Assembly: GCF_016765585.1 (NCBI RefSeq)
Contig: NZ_JAESWC010000002.1
Location: 496,001 to 560,000 of the forward strand
Direction: 5' to 3'
DNA from: Clostridium rhizosphaerae
GTDB lineage: Bacteria; Bacillota; Clostridia; Clostridiales; Clostridiaceae
DNA length: 64,000 nt
A program made the translations under genes and the position numbers. The notes below the pieces were generated by a model. It was not told the origin of the DNA and did not search any database. It saw only the letters and a list, made by a program, of their open reading frames with translations. Positions 50,730 to 59,594 of the stretch are shown in pieces (position 1 is the stretch's first letter; the number at the start of each line of letters is the position of its first letter).

Positions 50730-51500
50730 ATGATAAATTCAAAGAATCTTAAAGTATTATTATTTACAGCAGCCATAACTCTTTTCTCAGCTCATTCAGC
50801 TAAAGCAGCCGATTATACAGTTTCATCAGGCGATTCACTATATACAGTAGGTAAACTTTTCAATACAAATACTTATACTTTAAAAGGAGATAATAGGTTG
50901 TCTAGCGACATAATTTATCCTGGACAAGTATTGAACGTTCGAGCTAAGGATTATACTGTAAAATCTGGTGATACTCTTTATCTGATAGCTAAAAATAATG
51001 GTATTTCACTAAATTTTTTAAGAAAAGCCAATAATTATTGGACCGATTATATATACCCAGGTCAAAAACTGATAATACCTGGTACAAGCTATTCTGTTAA
51101 TTCTACTTCTCAAACTCATTATGGCGTAATACCATACACAGATAGCGATTTAGACCTTTTGGCCAGATTAGTACATGCTGAAGCTCAAGGTGAACCTTAT
51201 AAGGCTAAGGCTGCAGTTGCAGCTGTAGTTGTTAATAGAGTTCAAAGCTCTGCTTGGCCAAATACCATAAGAGATGTAATTTACCAAAGAATAAATGGTT
51301 ATTATCAATTTTCACCGGTTTTAAACGGAATGATAAATCAAGCTGCAACTTCAGAAGATAGACAAGCTGCTCTTGATGCATTAAATGGTTATGACCCAAC
51401 AAATGGAGCTCAGTTCTACTTTGATGATAGCACTAAAAATACTTGGCTTTGGTCAAAGCCAGTAGCACTAAGAGTAGATAATATGGTTTTTTCATACTAA
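50730..51500 (+). CDS. LysM cell-wall hydrolase (SleB/Hydrolase_2 type)
   Basis: 256 residues. Signal peptide 1-26 (cut near AKAA). Two LysM domains, about 28-71 (YTVSSGDSLYTVGKLF) and 74-118 (YTVKSGDTLYLIAKNNGI), bind peptidoglycan. Residues ~140-256 are a SleB/CwlJ-like hydrolase domain, with the catalytic Glu in LVHAEAQGEPYKAKAAVAAVVVNR. Probably a muramidase/lytic enzyme for the cell wall or spore cortex. Expression should fall or rise with c-di-AMP through the leader riboswitch. Confidence 0.92.
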   Translation: MINSKNLKVLLFTAAITLFSAHSAKAADYTVSSGDSLYTVGKLFNTNTYTLKGDNRLSSDIIYPGQVLNVRAKDYTVKSGDTLYLIAKNNGISLNFLRKANNYWTDYIYPGQKLIIPGTSYSVNSTSQTHYGVIPYTDSDLDLLARLVHAEAQGEPYKAKAAVAAVVVNRVQSSAWPNTIRDVIYQRINGYYQFSPVLNGMINQAATSEDRQAALDALNGYDPTNGAQFYFDDSTKNTWLWSKPVALRVDNMVFSY

Positions 51501-51507
51501 TTGTGTT

Positions 51508-51541
51508 TAGAAGGTTATTTGTTTTTACAGATAACCTTCTA
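51508..51541 (+). terminator. Intrinsic terminator
   Basis: TAGAAGGTTATTTGT / ACAGATAACCTTCTA, one G-T wobble; short U-poor tail. Confidence 0.65.
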
Positions 51542-51599
51542 CCTATCTTTAGCACTAATAAAATATATAATTTTAAAAATTTAATTTATAGGAGTGATT

Positions 51600-52754
51600 A
51601 TTGTAAAAAGATTGAAATCTTTCGTTACTTCAATTATAATTTTATCTGCTTTAATATTAGTTCCTAAGTACTATGCCAGCGCAGCTGAAATCCCTTCTAT
51701 AAGTAGAGCGCAGGCAGAAAACAGAGCACTTCAAATGATAAACCTTACTTGGAACTATGACAGAAATAAGAATTCAAATTTAAGCACAGCTTATGTCCCT
51801 TATGTAACTCAGCCTAATCAGATGAATGGAATATCTAACGGATTAATGACTGGAATTCCATATAATTGGGGTGGGCATGATAGTCTTGATTCTAGTTCAT
51901 ACAATACTCCTTGGACAAATTTTTCAGATGCAGTAAACAAAGGCGCTTTTATAGGAAATGTTAATACGGATGCTGGTTATGGACTTATCCCGGGAACCGC
52001 AGGAATTGACTGTTCCGGATTTGTACAAGCTTCTTATAATATACCTGGTACAAAATTATCAACCTACTCTATGTTTGACACCTATTTCAAGAAAATAAGT
52101 TTAAGTGATTTAAAGCATATGGATATTCTTGATAGACCTGGAGATCACGTTTTAATTTTTGACAAATGGGGAACTTTAAATGGAATACAAGGTGCCTTTA
52201 CCTACGAATCTACTTGGGATCAAGTCTTTGGAGGTATACAGGGCACAAAGAATTACTTTGTAACAATGGATGATATAAATAACGGATATATTCCTGGAAG
52301 ATATGTTAACATTATTGAGAATACTTCAGAAGCTTCTCCATCAACCAGTCAGACTATAAATTTTATAAAAATAGCTAATGTAAACTACTATGCTAACTTT
52401 AGAGCAAATGCTTCAACAGCTTCAAATATTATTGGAAGAATTCCTAAAGATACTGTTGTTAAAGTATTGCAAAATTTAAATGGCTGGTATCAAGTTTCTT
52501 ATAACGGACAGACAGGATGGGTATCTCAAAATCTAACCACAACAATTTCTTCTCGTAAGTACATTGAGCTTTATAATGCTTATATGCTTAATATAAGAGT
52601 TAATCCATCAACTTCAGCATCAATAATCAGCACTTTAAGCAATAATCAATATGCTGAGGTAATAGATTCCACTTCAAATCCTGATTGGTTTAAAATAAGT
52701 ATCAATGGAAATCAGGGATGGGTATCTAATGATTATGTAAAATATATATATTAA
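51600..52754 (+). CDS. Exported NlpC/P60-like protein with two SH3b domains, probable ATT start
   Basis: 384 residues if translation begins at ATT 51600, the only codon well placed (5 bases) after AGGAG at 51590-51594. GTG 51594 overlaps that site and the next TTG is 17 bases away. The N-terminus is a signal peptide (KRLKSFVTSIIILSALILVP, cut near ASA). The middle has an NlpC/P60-like peptidase text with nucleophile Cys in TAGIDCSGFV and His in GDHVLIF. Two SH3b domains follow (about 255-315 and 325-384). Likely a wall endopeptidase/amidase. It follows the LysM hydrolase. Confidence 0.8.
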   Translation: MVKRLKSFVTSIIILSALILVPKYYASAAEIPSISRAQAENRALQMINLTWNYDRNKNSNLSTAYVPYVTQPNQMNGISNGLMTGIPYNWGGHDSLDSSSYNTPWTNFSDAVNKGAFIGNVNTDAGYGLIPGTAGIDCSGFVQASYNIPGTKLSTYSMFDTYFKKISLSDLKHMDILDRPGDHVLIFDKWGTLNGIQGAFTYESTWDQVFGGIQGTKNYFVTMDDINNGYIPGRYVNIIENTSEASPSTSQTINFIKIANVNYYANFRANASTASNIIGRIPKDTVVKVLQNLNGWYQVSYNGQTGWVSQNLTTTISSRKYIELYNAYMLNIRVNPSTSASIISTLSNNQYAEVIDSTSNPDWFKISINGNQGWVSNDYVKYIY

Positions 52755-52759
52755 TACAG

Positions 52760-52790
52760 TGTACAGCCAATAGGCTGTACATTTTCTTTT
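52760..52790 (+). terminator. Intrinsic terminator
   Basis: TGTACAGCC / GGCTGTACA, loop AATA, tail TTTTCTTTT. Confidence 0.85.
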
Positions 52791-52850
52791 ACAAATGCTA
52801 ATATTAAATAGAATAATTTTATTAAATTTGTAATTATGGGGATGATTAAC

Positions 52851-53408
52851 ATGAAAAACAGAGATGTAAAAAAATTAGTTCAAAGCTCTCTTTTATTAGC
52901 TGTTGTTATAGTTTTTCAGATTATTGGCAGCAGAATACCAGGCATAAACCAATATATTGTTGGCTCAGTGGTTAACGCTGCTTTATTGATTACTGTATTT
53001 GTAAGCGGAACCTTTTACGGAGCAGCTGTTGGTGTACTAACACCTTGGACAGCCTTGCTTGTAGGTCAGCTAAAGCCTGCAATGACACCCTTTATACCAT
53101 TTATAATGCTTGGTAATGCTATTTTTGTTATTGCCTTTGGAATTATATATAAGAAAGAACCCTTTGGAAAGTATGCCGGTATTATTATTGGTGCTATACT
53201 AAAATTCGGCTTCCTATACTTATCTGCAAATAAGATAATTTATGCTTTAAACATGAATTTTCCTAAAAAAGTTGCACAAGCATTATCTGTTGCTATGGGA
53301 GCAGCTCAGCTTGTTACTGCATTATTAGGAGGCTTGCTGGCATTGGTACTTATTGAAATAATCTTTAAACGAATAAAGCTTACAAATGAAACAAGATCAG
53401 CACTATAG
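52851..53408 (+). CDS. ECF transporter S component, substrate unassigned
   Basis: 185 residues from ATG 52851 (GGGGATGA upstream); an earlier in-frame ATG at 52836 lies within the ribosome site. Five to six helices: LVQSSLLLAVVIVFQIIGSRIPG, VVNAALLITVFVSGTFYGAAVGVLTPWTALLVGQL. It lacks its own A/T partners and would share a group II ECF module. No riboswitch is visible upstream to hint at the vitamin. Confidence 0.75.
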   Translation: MKNRDVKKLVQSSLLLAVVIVFQIIGSRIPGINQYIVGSVVNAALLITVFVSGTFYGAAVGVLTPWTALLVGQLKPAMTPFIPFIMLGNAIFVIAFGIIYKKEPFGKYAGIIIGAILKFGFLYLSANKIIYALNMNFPKKVAQALSVAMGAAQLVTALLGGLLALVLIEIIFKRIKLTNETRSAL

Positions 53409-53419
53409 CTGATCTTTTA
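53393..53419. terminator. Terminator between convergent genes
   Basis: AAGATCAGC / GCTGATCTT with loop ACTATA, then TTTAT. It overlaps both stop regions. Confidence 0.8.
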
Positions 53420-54173
53420 TTTCTATAACTACGGGACAGTGGTCTGATCCGGTAACTTCATTTAAAATCTTTGCATCACTAACATATGGCAGCAAATTGT
53501 TAGAGACAAAATGGTAATCAATTCTCCACCCTACATTTCTTTCTCTAGCCTTAAACATATAGCTCCACCAGGAATATTGTATTTTATCTGGATTAATATA
53601 TCTGAAGCTGTCAGTATAGCCGATTTTAATAAACTTATCCAGCCATGCTCTTTCAACCGGAAGAAAACCTGAGTTTTTTTCATTTGCCTTAGCATTTTTA
53701 ATATCCATCTCGGTATGAGCAGTGTTGTAATCACCGCAAATTATGAGTTTTTTCCCTTCACTTACAAGTGAATTGCAGTATTCTAACAAGGCATCATAAA
53801 ATTCCATTTTATAGCTAAGTCTATCTTCATTCATTTGACCGTTTGGAAAATATATATTAAGCAAAGTAAAAGTCTCAAATTCTGTTTCAAGAATCCTTCC
53901 TTCACTATCAAACTTCTCAATGCCTATTCCGTGCTTTACACTTAGTGGTTTCATCTTTGTATAGGTTGCTACACCGCTGTAGCCTTTTTTCTCTGCAAAG
54001 CTAAAGTAAGAGTAATAACCCTCGATATTTGTAAAACTGTCCTCAAGCTTATCCTCTTGAAGCTTAGTCTCCTGTATACATAATATATCTGGATTGTCTG
54101 CCTTTATCCACTCTAAAAAACCTTTTTTCATTACTGCTCTAAGTCCATTAACATTCCATGAATAAATTCTCAT
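53403..54173 (-). CDS. xth: Exodeoxyribonuclease III (AP endonuclease)
   Basis: 256 residues. Cuts at abasic sites and removes 3' blocks in base-excision repair. Family signatures: MRIYSWNVNGLRAVMKKG, DILCIQETKL (metal Glu), GDYNTAHTEMDI (Asp/Asn), VGWRIDYHFVS (WRIDY) and GSDHCPVV (Asp/His). Length matches ExoA of Bacillus. ATG 54173 behind AAGGAAG. Confidence 0.95.
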   Translation of the reverse strand: MRIYSWNVNGLRAVMKKGFLEWIKADNPDILCIQETKLQEDKLEDSFTNIEGYYSYFSFAEKKGYSGVATYTKMKPLSVKHGIGIEKFDSEGRILETEFETFTLLNIYFPNGQMNEDRLSYKMEFYDALLEYCNSLVSEGKKLIICGDYNTAHTEMDIKNAKANEKNSGFLPVERAWLDKFIKIGYTDSFRYINPDKIQYSWWSYMFKARERNVGWRIDYHFVSNNLLPYVSDAKILNEVTGSDHCPVVIEIKDQL

Positions 54174-54192
54174 TTTATTTCTTCCTTTACTA

Positions 54193-54771
54193 TTAATTAT
54201 CTGTTGTAATCCACTTTGTAAGCTCTGATGATGGCTTTCTTACAGCCCCGTGTTTTTCCATATCAGGATACCCTAAATATATCAATGCTAATACTTCATC
54301 TTTTTCCTTAAGTCCAAAAAACTCTTTCATTTTTACGTGGTAGCAAGCTTTGCCTGTTTTCCAATAAGCTGCTAAACCTAATTCATGAGCTGCTAAAAGC
54401 ATGTTCTGAACAGCAGCATAAACCGCTCCTAATTCTTCTAATCTGATTACTTTCTCGTTTTCAGTTACTTCTGCTGCTACTGCAATTATTATAGGTGCTC
54501 TAAAAGGTTTACTTTTTTCTTTTTCAAGCTTTTTCTTCCCCTCTTCTGTATCTGCACTAACCCCCATATCTAAAGCTATATCTTCCATTACCCTTGAAAG
54601 AGCCTTCCTTCCATCTCCTGCAATAACAAAAAATCTCCAAGGCTGAGTTAAATATCTGTTTGGTGCCCATGTTCCAGCATCGATTATTTGCTCTATTAAT
54701 TCTTTTGGTATTTCATCGCTTTTCACCTTTCCTATAGACCTTCTGGTTTTTATTGCATTTAATACATTCAT
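54193..54771 (-). CDS. Nitroreductase family FMN protein
   Basis: 192 residues. FMN/NAD(P)H-dependent reductase fold; N-terminal LNAIKTRRSIGKVKSD with the FMN-phosphate Arg pair, AGTWAPNRYLTQPWRFFVIAG, and AAVQNMLLAAHELGLAAYWKTG. Reduces nitro compounds or quinones, or acts in a stress response; natural substrate unclear. ATG 54771 with AAAGGATGA. The ExoIII gene lies 19 bases downstream in the same direction. Confidence 0.88.
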   Translation of the reverse strand: MNVLNAIKTRRSIGKVKSDEIPKELIEQIIDAGTWAPNRYLTQPWRFFVIAGDGRKALSRVMEDIALDMGVSADTEEGKKKLEKEKSKPFRAPIIIAVAAEVTENEKVIRLEELGAVYAAVQNMLLAAHELGLAAYWKTGKACYHVKMKEFFGLKEKDEVLALIYLGYPDMEKHGAVRKPSSELTKWITTDN

Positions 54772-54904
54772 CTATATCATCCTTTCATTAAAAGCTATTG
54801 AACCTTTACCAAGATATTATCTTTATATTGATTTTTATGCTTTTATTATTTATGAAAATCACATATTTTATTTTATTAATCAAATAATAATCAAGTAAGT
54901 AAAC

Positions 54905-55007
54905 ATAATGCAATAAAATTCTTATATTCATGATATCACAAAATCTCTAATTTTTATGAGTTTTGAGGACATCATGAATATAATAGTACTTTTGCATTGT
55001 ATATAAT
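54905..55007. repeat. 104-nt structured repeat element, copy 2
   Basis: Pairs with copy 1 at 40897-41000. Outer AATGCAA/TTGCATT (7 bp), main stem TTATATTCATGATATC / GACATCATGAATATAA (15 of 16 pairs; the odd one is G-U in minus-strand RNA). The inner-loop text TCACAAAAT and GAGGAC is kept while the arms change together. It lies between the divergent nitroreductase and L,D-transpeptidase genes. Confidence 0.75.
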
Positions 55008-55036
55008 CAGTATTTATCTTTTGTGAAGGAGGCATT

Positions 55037-55735
55037 ATTATAAAACGCATATACCTAATTACCATTATATTCTTTTTATTTTTTATAATACACCCTTTTT
55101 GTAATATTGTAAAAGCCGAAAATTTATATGATCATAATTCTAAACATAATAAAAATTATAGTATACTAGTTGATTTAGTCGATAACAGATTATACTTGAT
55201 TGATCAATTAAATAACAAGATTATAAAAAATTATCCAATAGCCGGCGGAAAGCCTACAACACCTTCCCCTTTAGGAACCTTCACAATTATTAGTAAAGGC
55301 GAGTGGAGTGCTGGTTTTGGCACACGCTGGATGGGCCTCAATGTGCCTTGGGGGAGATACGGTATTCATGGAACAAATAAACCCTTATCTATCGGTGGTC
55401 ATGTTTCACTTGGATGCATACGAATGTTAAATATGGATGTCGAAGATCTTTATAAGCTTGTAGGGTATGGTACCCCTGTATGTATATACGGAGGTCCATA
55501 TAATATGTTTGTAAATGAATTCAGAGTTTTAGATCCTGGAAATACAGGTTCAGATGTATATGAAGTTCAAAGGCGACTTAAAGATAAGGGTTATTATAGT
55601 GGGCCATTAGATGGAAGATATGGGGAAGGAATGAAGGCACAGGTAATTAAATTTAGAAAAGATAATAATTTAAAAATAACTCATACTATTGACAAGGAAT
55701 TTTACAATGCAATGCAGATGAAACCTTTCGAATAA
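55037..55735 (+). CDS. L,D-transpeptidase with peptidoglycan-binding domain, non-ATG start
   Basis: About 232 residues if begun at ATT 55037 (ATA 55040 also possible), right behind AAGGAGG at 55026-55032. No ATG, GTG or TTG exists in frame until TTG 55196, which would cut the catalytic domain. The N-terminus is a signal/anchor helix (KRIYLITIIFFLFFIIHPF). Then YkuD domain: SILVDLVDNRLYLID, IAGGKPTTPSPLGTFTI, IHGTNKPLSIGGHVSLGCIRM with catalytic Cys. C-terminal PG_binding_1 domain (TGSDVYEVQRRLKDKGYYSG). Makes 3-3 peptidoglycan crosslinks outside the membrane. Confidence 0.82.
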   Translation: MIKRIYLITIIFFLFFIIHPFCNIVKAENLYDHNSKHNKNYSILVDLVDNRLYLIDQLNNKIIKNYPIAGGKPTTPSPLGTFTIISKGEWSAGFGTRWMGLNVPWGRYGIHGTNKPLSIGGHVSLGCIRMLNMDVEDLYKLVGYGTPVCIYGGPYNMFVNEFRVLDPGNTGSDVYEVQRRLKDKGYYSGPLDGRYGEGMKAQVIKFRKDNNLKITHTIDKEFYNAMQMKPFE

Positions 55736-55763
55736 AAAAGCCCGGAAATTCCGGGCTTTTTTT
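55734..55763. terminator. Bidirectional terminator
   Basis: AAAAAAGCCCGG / CCGGGCTTTTTTT with loop AAATT. Confidence 0.92.
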
Positions 55764-57594
55764 ATTGTTTAACCTCTGACCATATATCATCATAAAGCTT
55801 GATTGAGTCACCGATATCTTTTAAATGCTCTCCTTTTTTTACTTCTTCTTCAGGCGGATAAATCCCCTTATCATCTAAAATTTTCTTATCTATATATTGA
55901 TAAGCTGCTGTATTTGGATTCCCATAAGGATACGCTTCAGATATTTCTGCGCTTATTTCAGGCTCCATAATAAAGTTCATAAATAATTCAGCAGCTCTCA
56001 CATTTTTAGCACCTTTAGGAATCACGAAATTATCCTGTTGAAGAAATAAACCCTCTTTAGGTATTACCATCTTAACATTCTTATTTTCTCTACCTGCAAG
56101 ACTTCCCTCTGCTCCCCAGGCAAAAATCATCTTTGCTTCACCATTTATAAGCATAGTTTTAGGGCTGTCACTGTCATAGGCCTTTACATTAGGCTGAAGC
56201 TTCTTAAGCTCCTCTTTGGCTCGTGCCAAGGCCTTTTCATCAACTTCATTCATTGAGTACCCGAGTTTTTTAAGTGCCATACCTATTATTATTCTTTCAT
56301 CATCTAATAATGCTATAGAGCCCTTAAATTCAGGTTTCCATAAATCTGCGTAGGAGGTAACATCTCCATCTTTAACCTTTGAACCATCAACTGCAATTAT
56401 TCCTGCAGTCCACATATAGGGTATGCTGTACTTATTTCCGGGGTCAAAAGATTGGTTCATAAACTGTTTGCCCATATTATTGATATTAGTCAGGCTATCC
56501 TTATTTATCTCCTTCAGCAAATTCTGCTTTCTCATTATCTCTACCATATAATCACTGGCAACAGTTAAATCATACTGTGAACCTCCAGCCATTATTTTAG
56601 CAAGCATTTCTTCATTAGATGAAAAAGTACTATAGTTAACTTTAATGTTGTAGGTTTGTTCAAATTTATCAATTACAGATTGAGGCAGATATTCTGACCA
56701 GTTAAATATACTAAGTTCCTGCTTCGCTCCCTCAGACTGTTTTGCAAGTACCCACATTCCTCCGCTGATGCTTGTTATGCAGATAGCAATTACTATAAAA
56801 ACTGCACCTGCTTTTTTCATATTAATGTTAGACTTTCTAAGAATTAATGCAAAACTTACAACTACTATAGTAAATAAAATTATTAAAGTTGAAAGTGCAT
56901 TTATCTCTGGAGTTACTCCAAACTTAACCATTGAAAATACTTTTAGCGGCAAAGTAGTGCTGTTAGGTCCTGCAGTAAAGAAGCTTATTATCATATCATC
57001 TAATGATAGAGTAAAAGCAAGAAGGCCTCCTGCTATTACTCCAGGCATAATAATAGGCAAAGTAACCTTTAAAAATGTTTGAACTGGAGTTGCACCTAAA
57101 TCCATAGCAGCTTCCTCAACAGATTTATCAAATCCATCAAGCCTTGCCCGTACAACTGCAATAACATAAGAAACACTAAAAGTAACATGCGCTATAATTA
57201 AAGACACCATTCCCATTGGGACCTTTACTATTGAGAAAAATGCTAAAAGAGATATTCCCATCACTATTTCAGGTATAACTAATGGAATATATAGAATTCC
57301 ATCCATTATGTTCTTACCTTTAAAGTTATACTTATACATTCCCACAGCAGCTAAAGTACCAATCATTACAGAAATAATAGTGCTAGCCACAGCTATGATT
57401 AAACTATTTTTCACTGCACCAAGAATTCCGGCATTGTGAACTAAACTCTTGTACCACTTAAAAGTAAACCCTGTCCATACAGCATTAAGCTTTGAGTCAT
57501 TGAAAGAAAATGCTATTAATATAATTATTGGAATATAGAGGAACATGTAAATTAAAAAGCTATATAGTTTTGCCAGAAAACTCTTCTTTTTCAT
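55762..57594 (-). CDS. potCD: PotC-PotD fusion: polyamine ABC permease plus substrate-binding protein
   Basis: 610 residues. Residues 1-260 are a PotC-type permease: six helices, with the EAA loop EEAAMDLGATPVQTFLKVTLPIIMPG. Residues ~265-285 form a further membrane helix that places the C-terminal part outside. Residues ~290-610 are a PotD-like binding domain (LSIFNWSEYLPQSVIDKFEQTYNIKVNYSTF, WTAGIIAVDG, FAWGAEGS). The binding protein is thus tethered to the permease rather than being a free lipoprotein. Last gene of the pot operon; ATG 57594 behind GGGGG. Polyamine specificity is inferred from the family. Confidence 0.9.
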   Translation of the reverse strand: MKKKSFLAKLYSFLIYMFLYIPIIILIAFSFNDSKLNAVWTGFTFKWYKSLVHNAGILGAVKNSLIIAVASTIISVMIGTLAAVGMYKYNFKGKNIMDGILYIPLVIPEIVMGISLLAFFSIVKVPMGMVSLIIAHVTFSVSYVIAVVRARLDGFDKSVEEAAMDLGATPVQTFLKVTLPIIMPGVIAGGLLAFTLSLDDMIISFFTAGPNSTTLPLKVFSMVKFGVTPEINALSTLIILFTIVVVSFALILRKSNINMKKAGAVFIVIAICITSISGGMWVLAKQSEGAKQELSIFNWSEYLPQSVIDKFEQTYNIKVNYSTFSSNEEMLAKIMAGGSQYDLTVASDYMVEIMRKQNLLKEINKDSLTNINNMGKQFMNQSFDPGNKYSIPYMWTAGIIAVDGSKVKDGDVTSYADLWKPEFKGSIALLDDERIIIGMALKKLGYSMNEVDEKALARAKEELKKLQPNVKAYDSDSPKTMLINGEAKMIFAWGAEGSLAGRENKNVKMVIPKEGLFLQQDNFVIPKGAKNVRAAELFMNFIMEPEISAEISEAYPYGNPNTAAYQYIDKKILDDKGIYPPEEEVKKGEHLKDIGDSIKLYDDIWSEVKQ

Positions 57595-57597
57595 CTA

Positions 57598-58509
57598 CTA
57601 AAACACCCCCATATTCTCTTTTTTAGAACCATGTTTTGAAGAAAAAGCTATCAATAGAGCCATAATTGTTATCAAAACAACTGCTATAGCCGAACCTAAA
57701 GGCCAATTTCTTGCAGTTAAAAATTGATTTTTTATAAGATTACTCATTAAAACAACTTTACTTCCTCCCATTAAATCGGTTATAAAGAAAAGACCTAATG
57801 TAGGAACAAATACAAGCATTGAGCCTGACACTATTCCGCTTTTTGTAAGAGGTAAAGTAATCTTTATAAAGGTTCTTATAGGAGAGGCCCCTAAGTCCGA
57901 TGCCGCCTCAATAAGTCTTTTATCAAGTTTTTCAATAGAAGCATATAAAGGAAGTATCATAAAAGGAAACATCATATACAGCATTCCAATCATAACGGAA
58001 ACATTGTTATATAAAAGCTTCAAAGGCTCTTTAATCAAGTGAAGCTTTAATAAATAAGAATTAATTATACCTTCGCTTCTTAAAAGAATAATCATAGCAT
58101 AAGTCCTTACTAAAGAGTTAGTAAAGAATGGAAGTATAATTAATAGCAAAAGCAGAGGCTTGTATTTCTTTCCTGATCTAGCAATTATATAGGCAAAAGG
58201 ATATCCAAAAATCAAGCAAAGTGCTGTAGTAAAAACAGAAATTACTAGAGAGTTAAAAAATATTTTAGCATAAAGAGGATTTAATAAACTTTTATAGTTT
58301 GTTAAAGTAAATTTATATACTAAGTCTCCAGTTTCTCCCCTGCTGCAAAAGCTTACTACTACTATATACAAAACAGGCAGAACAAAAAAAGCTGTCATCC
58401 ATAAGACAATTGGAGCCAATGAGGCAAATATGCCTGAATTTTTTCTTAAAAGAGTTTTTTCCTTAATCAGTGGTTTGTTTATACTTAATGCTTTATTTTG
58501 CAGCATCAT
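57598..58509 (-). CDS. potB: Spermidine/putrescine ABC transporter permease PotB
   Basis: 303 residues, six helices, EAA loop EAASDLGASPIRTFIKITLPLTKSG, which contacts PotA. Typical length and N-terminal ~35-residue extension. The ATG overlaps the potA stop by four bases and the next gene starts three bases after its stop, so translation is coupled. Confidence 0.92.
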   Translation of the reverse strand: MMLQNKALSINKPLIKEKTLLRKNSGIFASLAPIVLWMTAFFVLPVLYIVVVSFCSRGETGDLVYKFTLTNYKSLLNPLYAKIFFNSLVISVFTTALCLIFGYPFAYIIARSGKKYKPLLLLLIILPFFTNSLVRTYAMIILLRSEGIINSYLLKLHLIKEPLKLLYNNVSVMIGMLYMMFPFMILPLYASIEKLDKRLIEAASDLGASPIRTFIKITLPLTKSGIVSGSMLVFVPTLGLFFITDLMGGSKVVLMSNLIKNQFLTARNWPLGSAIAVVLITIMALLIAFSSKHGSKKENMGVF

Positions 58510-59594
58510 GATTTCATCACCACCAAATTCTCAGTTTTCCAAGTTAAATATACTTGCCCTTCGTCATTTGAAAAATTATAACTTTCACTAATTGGCTCAT
58601 TTACAATTATAACATTTCCACTATTAAGCTCTAAAATTGTCTTGTAGTAAATTCCTGTGTATATTCTATCTTTTAAATTTGCTTTTAGATAAATGTCTTC
58701 ATTCTCTGGCGTTTTTTTAATTTTAATTCTTTCAGGCCTTAAGGCTGCAAAAATTTGCTCTCCTGCCAATAGGTTTTTTGCACTAACCTTAATTAGTTCT
58801 TCTTCCCCATTAATATGAAGCAAAGCTTCATTACTGAATACATCTTCTATTCTTCCTTCAAGCAGGTTAGTATCTCCTATGAAGTCTGCTACAAATTTTG
58901 ATACAGGTCTCTCATAAATTTCATCGGGAGTTCCAAGCTGTTCTATAACTCCATCTTTCATAACAACAATTCTATCTGACATTGTAAGGGCTTCTTCTTG
59001 GTCATGGGTAACAAATATAAAAGTTATCCCAAGCCTTTTCTGGAGATGCTTTAATTCCAATTGCATCTGCTTACGAAGTTTTAGATCAAGGGCGCCCAGC
59101 GGCTCATCTAAGAGCAAAACTTTTGGATTATTTACTACTGCTCTTGCTATAGCCACACGCTGCATCTGGCCTCCGCTCAGACTAGAAGGCATTCTCTTTT
59201 CATAACCTTCCAATTGAATCATTTTCAACATTTCAGAAACTCTTGCTTTAATCTCACTATTAGAAACCTTTTTCATTTTTAATCCAAATGCAATATTGTC
59301 GAAAATATTCATATGAGGAAATAGTGCGTAGTTTTGAAATACTGTATTAACGCACCTTTCATGTGGTGACATATTCGTTACATCTTCACCATCGATGATG
59401 ACACTACCGCTTGTAAGCTGCTCAAAACCGGCAATCATACGAAGAGTAGTAGTCTTTCCACATCCGCTAGGTCCGAGTAATGTTAAAAATTCACCTTTTT
59501 TAACATTTAGGGACAAATCACTTATAACTGCACCCTCTGCCCCATCATACTTTTTGTAAACATTTGACAACTGAATAAAAGCATTCCCTGTCAC
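58506..59594 (-). CDS. potA: Spermidine/putrescine ABC transporter ATPase PotA
   Basis: 362 residues. ABC ATPase: Walker A GPSGCGKTT, signature LSGGQMQRVAIARA, Walker B VLLLDEPLGALD, switch His VTHDQEE, then a TOBE domain (residues ~245-360). Starts with GTG at 59594; AAGGAG lies ten bases upstream. First gene of the pot operon. Confidence 0.93.
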   Translation of the reverse strand: MTGNAFIQLSNVYKKYDGAEGAVISDLSLNVKKGEFLTLLGPSGCGKTTTLRMIAGFEQLTSGSVIIDGEDVTNMSPHERCVNTVFQNYALFPHMNIFDNIAFGLKMKKVSNSEIKARVSEMLKMIQLEGYEKRMPSSLSGGQMQRVAIARAVVNNPKVLLLDEPLGALDLKLRKQMQLELKHLQKRLGITFIFVTHDQEEALTMSDRIVVMKDGVIEQLGTPDEIYERPVSKFVADFIGDTNLLEGRIEDVFSNEALLHINGEEELIKVSAKNLLAGEQIFAALRPERIKIKKTPENEDIYLKANLKDRIYTGIYYKTILELNSGNVIIVNEPISESYNFSNDEGQVYLTWKTENLVVMKS

